Made by a program: the position numbers and the translations under genes. A stretch of 7,664 bases of DNA, from NCBI GenBank assembly GCA_025455535.1, contig JALOMM010000064.1, positions 1 to 7,664 of the forward strand, in the 5' to 3' direction. The notes under the pieces are model-generated. The model did not search any database and was not told where the DNA came from. It saw only the letters and a program-made list of their open reading frames with translations. Numbering within the stretch: position 1 is the stretch's first letter; the number at the start of each line of letters is the position of its first letter. Below, piece by piece: positions 6,201-7,664 of the stretch. This DNA comes from Bacteroidales bacterium (GTDB taxonomy: Bacteria; Bacteroidota; Bacteroidia; Bacteroidales; VadinHA17).

Positions 6201-6208
6201 CAAAAATA
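6201..6208 (-). promoter_or_regulatory. Possible -7 element for the PafA-like gene
   Basis: Within the 92-bp gap between the carboxypeptidase stop (6263) and the PafA-like start (6170), minus-strand positions 6208-6201 read TATTTTTG, a match to TAnnTTTG, 30 bases before the ATG at 6170. No convincing -33 box was found. If real, it lets this gene be transcribed independently of the carboxypeptidase upstream, and it favours the ATG at 6170 over the one at 6203, which would fall on the promoter itself. A weak inverted repeat (CCAAAA 6200-6205, TTTTGG 6213-6218) overlaps it. Confidence 0.4.
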
Positions 6209-6262
6209 TCAGTTTTGGATATATGTCCGACGCACCTTGACAACAAAGTAATTAACATAGGG

Positions 6263-7664
6263 TCATCGGGATATGAACGGCTGTATGACAACCTTACCCC
6301 TCAGAACGGTGCCGGAGCTGACTTTATTATATGATATGATATATATCCCCGGTGGAAAGTGACTGCAGTCAATAAACTCAGGGATTCCCGGCAGGGTCAC
6401 CACATGGCGCGTATCGATCACCTGTCCTGACAGACCGGAGATAGTTACCGTGGCCTCTCCCGCATGACCGGTGGGAGGAAGTATGCCGAACTCTCCGGAT
6501 GAAGGATTAGGGTAGATGAGCAGTCCTGATACAGGCGGGGCCGGATAAACGGAAGATATCTCTTCCAGCTGAATGTCAACAGAGACGGATGACGTCCAGT
6601 CACCGATGGTTATGTCGGTGGACTTTGATACATATCCCGGGCTGGAAAAGGTGAGAGTGTAGATCCCCGGTGAAAGGAACCGGTAAAACTCTCCCGACAG
6701 GGTGTCTGAATATACATGTGACGAATCTATGTCATATCCGGCAATGAAGATTTTTGCCGCCAGGGGCTCGCCGGTAGTTTTATCAGTGACTTTGCCCTTC
6801 ACCCCGTACAGTGCCTCCCCGAGATATCTCAGCAAAGACCTGCTGTTCCAGTTCCAGAGATTCTCGAGGTCAGTGGCAGGAGTCTGTTTTGTCTTGTCGA
6901 GCTCCATGGTAACCTCCCTTCCCTGGAGTCCCCAGGTGATGTAATCCTGTCTCCCGCCTCTGATGACATACCATACTGAGCCTCTTGTCACCCCATTGTC
7001 AAGAAAGGTCAGATAGCCCGGTTCGGCATGGAGGTGCACCGTATCTGCATATCGCCTGCTGATGTCGTTAAACCATTCGTCATCAGCATGTTCCCTGGTC
7101 CACTTATCCCACGGGTAGTTTATCACTTCCTCTCCCGAATGAAGATTGGCCGACAGGACAAAACGTTTCTCCTCCATGAATTTCATCATATCGAGAGTCT
7201 CCTTCTGTACCACCGGTGATGTCGGGTTCTCCGGATCGGGGAAGTTGCGGTTGAGGTCATAGCCTGCTCTGTTAACCCTTATCGGAAACAGGATGGTGTC
7301 ATTGTCTCTGTACATACCGTCAGGGTTGGCGAGGGGGTTTATCCATATCTCCAGTCCTGACACAAGCTCCCCGGGCAGGCCCCCTTTGCTGCTCTCCGAA
7401 GCCAGGTACTCTGCAAGCCTCATCAACAGTATGAACCCGGCGAGCTCGTCACCGTGTATGGCCGCGCTGAGCATCACTGCCGGCTCCTCCTCATCTGAGG
7501 AGGCATTGTCAGAAATCTTCAGCGCCATCACAGCCCGCCCTCCGATGCTTAATCCTATAGTATCAAGGATGCACACCTCCGGCCACTGTGCGGCCAGACG
7601 GTGCATGATGGTATCATAATGCTTCCATGTCGGATATGACTGCCAGAGCATAGCCTCATCAGCT
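6263..7664 (-). CDS. Zinc carboxypeptidase (M14) with T9SS type A sorting domain, 5' end outside window
   Basis: A secreted metallopeptidase, open to the right edge with no stop in the codons before the first visible Met (7651); the true start and signal peptide lie outside. Numbering from that Met, the M14 domain covers about 5-280. Its zinc ligands are His66 and Glu69 (AIHGDEL) and His171 (ANLHSGEE). Substrate-site residues appear in NPDG (109-112) and GYDLNRNFP (130-138), and the probable general base is Glu250 (EVTMELDK), so it looks active. A carboxypeptidase-regulatory-like beta domain follows (about 283-362). The C-terminal 85-90 residues (from about 374, with LLIYPNPSSGEFGI and PPGIYIISY) form a type A sorting domain for T9SS export and surface attachment or release. 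It probably trims peptides outside the cell. It lies upstream of the PafA-like gene on the same strand, 92 bases apart. Confidence 0.93.
   Translation of the reverse strand, partial: ADEAMLWQSYPTWKHYDTIMHRLAAQWPEVCILDTIGLSIGGRAVMALKISDNASSDEEEPAVMLSAAIHGDELAGFILLMRLAEYLASESSKGGLPGELVSGLEIWINPLANPDGMYRDNDTILFPIRVNRAGYDLNRNFPDPENPTSPVVQKETLDMMKFMEEKRFVLSANLHSGEEVINYPWDKWTREHADDEWFNDISRRYADTVHLHAEPGYLTFLDNGVTRGSVWYVIRGGRQDYITWGLQGREVTMELDKTKQTPATDLENLWNWNSRSLLRYLGEALYGVKGKVTDKTTGEPLAAKIFIAGYDIDSSHVYSDTLSGEFYRFLSPGIYTLTFSSPGYVSKSTDITIGDWTSSVSVDIQLEEISSVYPAPPVSGLLIYPNPSSGEFGILPPTGHAGEATVTISGLSGQVIDTRHVVTLPGIPEFIDCSHFPPGIYIISYNKVSSGTVLRGKVVIQPFISR

Noticed and set aside
6200..6218. CCAAAA / TTTTGG hairpin as a terminator for the carboxypeptidase gene
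   Set aside because: An AT-rich 6-bp stem with no following T-run; it overlaps a better-supported promoter element.

Overview
The window is chromosomal DNA from a member of the phylum Bacteroidota, most likely Bacteroidales or a relative. The evidence is a gldE-gldD pair, a secreted peptidase ending in a type IX secretion (T9SS) sorting domain, a Bacteroidetes-type HU protein followed by a tiny AURKAIP1/COX24-like ribosomal protein gene, and TAnnTTTG-type promoter elements in place of an E. coli-like -10 box. The genus cannot be named from this sequence.

Layout. (1) 1-458, minus strand: an HU/IHF-family gene is followed five bases later by a 30-codon, very basic bS22/mS38-like gene, and then by a 12-bp perfect hairpin that probably ends the transcript. 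(2) 459-733: a 275-bp divergent intergenic region with a promoter-like element facing each way. In the related genomes I recall, mutY sits here, upstream of ssb; no mutY is visible. (3) 734-4496, plus strand: a compact five-gene cluster, ssb, gldE, gldD, a 4'-phosphopantetheinyl transferase gene and a geranylgeranylglyceryl phosphate synthase-like gene. The last four are joined by overlaps or a one-base gap, so they are probably one operon. (4) 4521-7664, minus strand, convergent with the operon: a PafA-like alkaline phosphatase superfamily protein, preceded by a zinc carboxypeptidase (M14) with a regulatory-like beta domain and a T9SS type A C-terminal domain. The carboxypeptidase runs off the right edge of the window.

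How the genes fit together. GldE and GldD belong to the gliding/T9SS-associated envelope set, and the M14 peptidase is a typical T9SS cargo, so both strands carry parts of the same cell-surface biology. The cluster ends with a synthase that makes an archaeal-type ether-lipid precursor, which hints at an unusual lipid in the same envelope.

Most notable points: the PafA-like protein keeps one zinc site but has lost the nucleophile Thr, the second zinc site and other active-site residues, so it looks like a pseudo-phosphatase; the bS22-like gene is easily missed because of its size; the GGGP synthase is embedded in a gld operon; and mutY is missing from its usual slot. I saw no mobile element, CRISPR array, tRNA or rRNA. 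All family assignments come from motif recognition by eye, without database searches.
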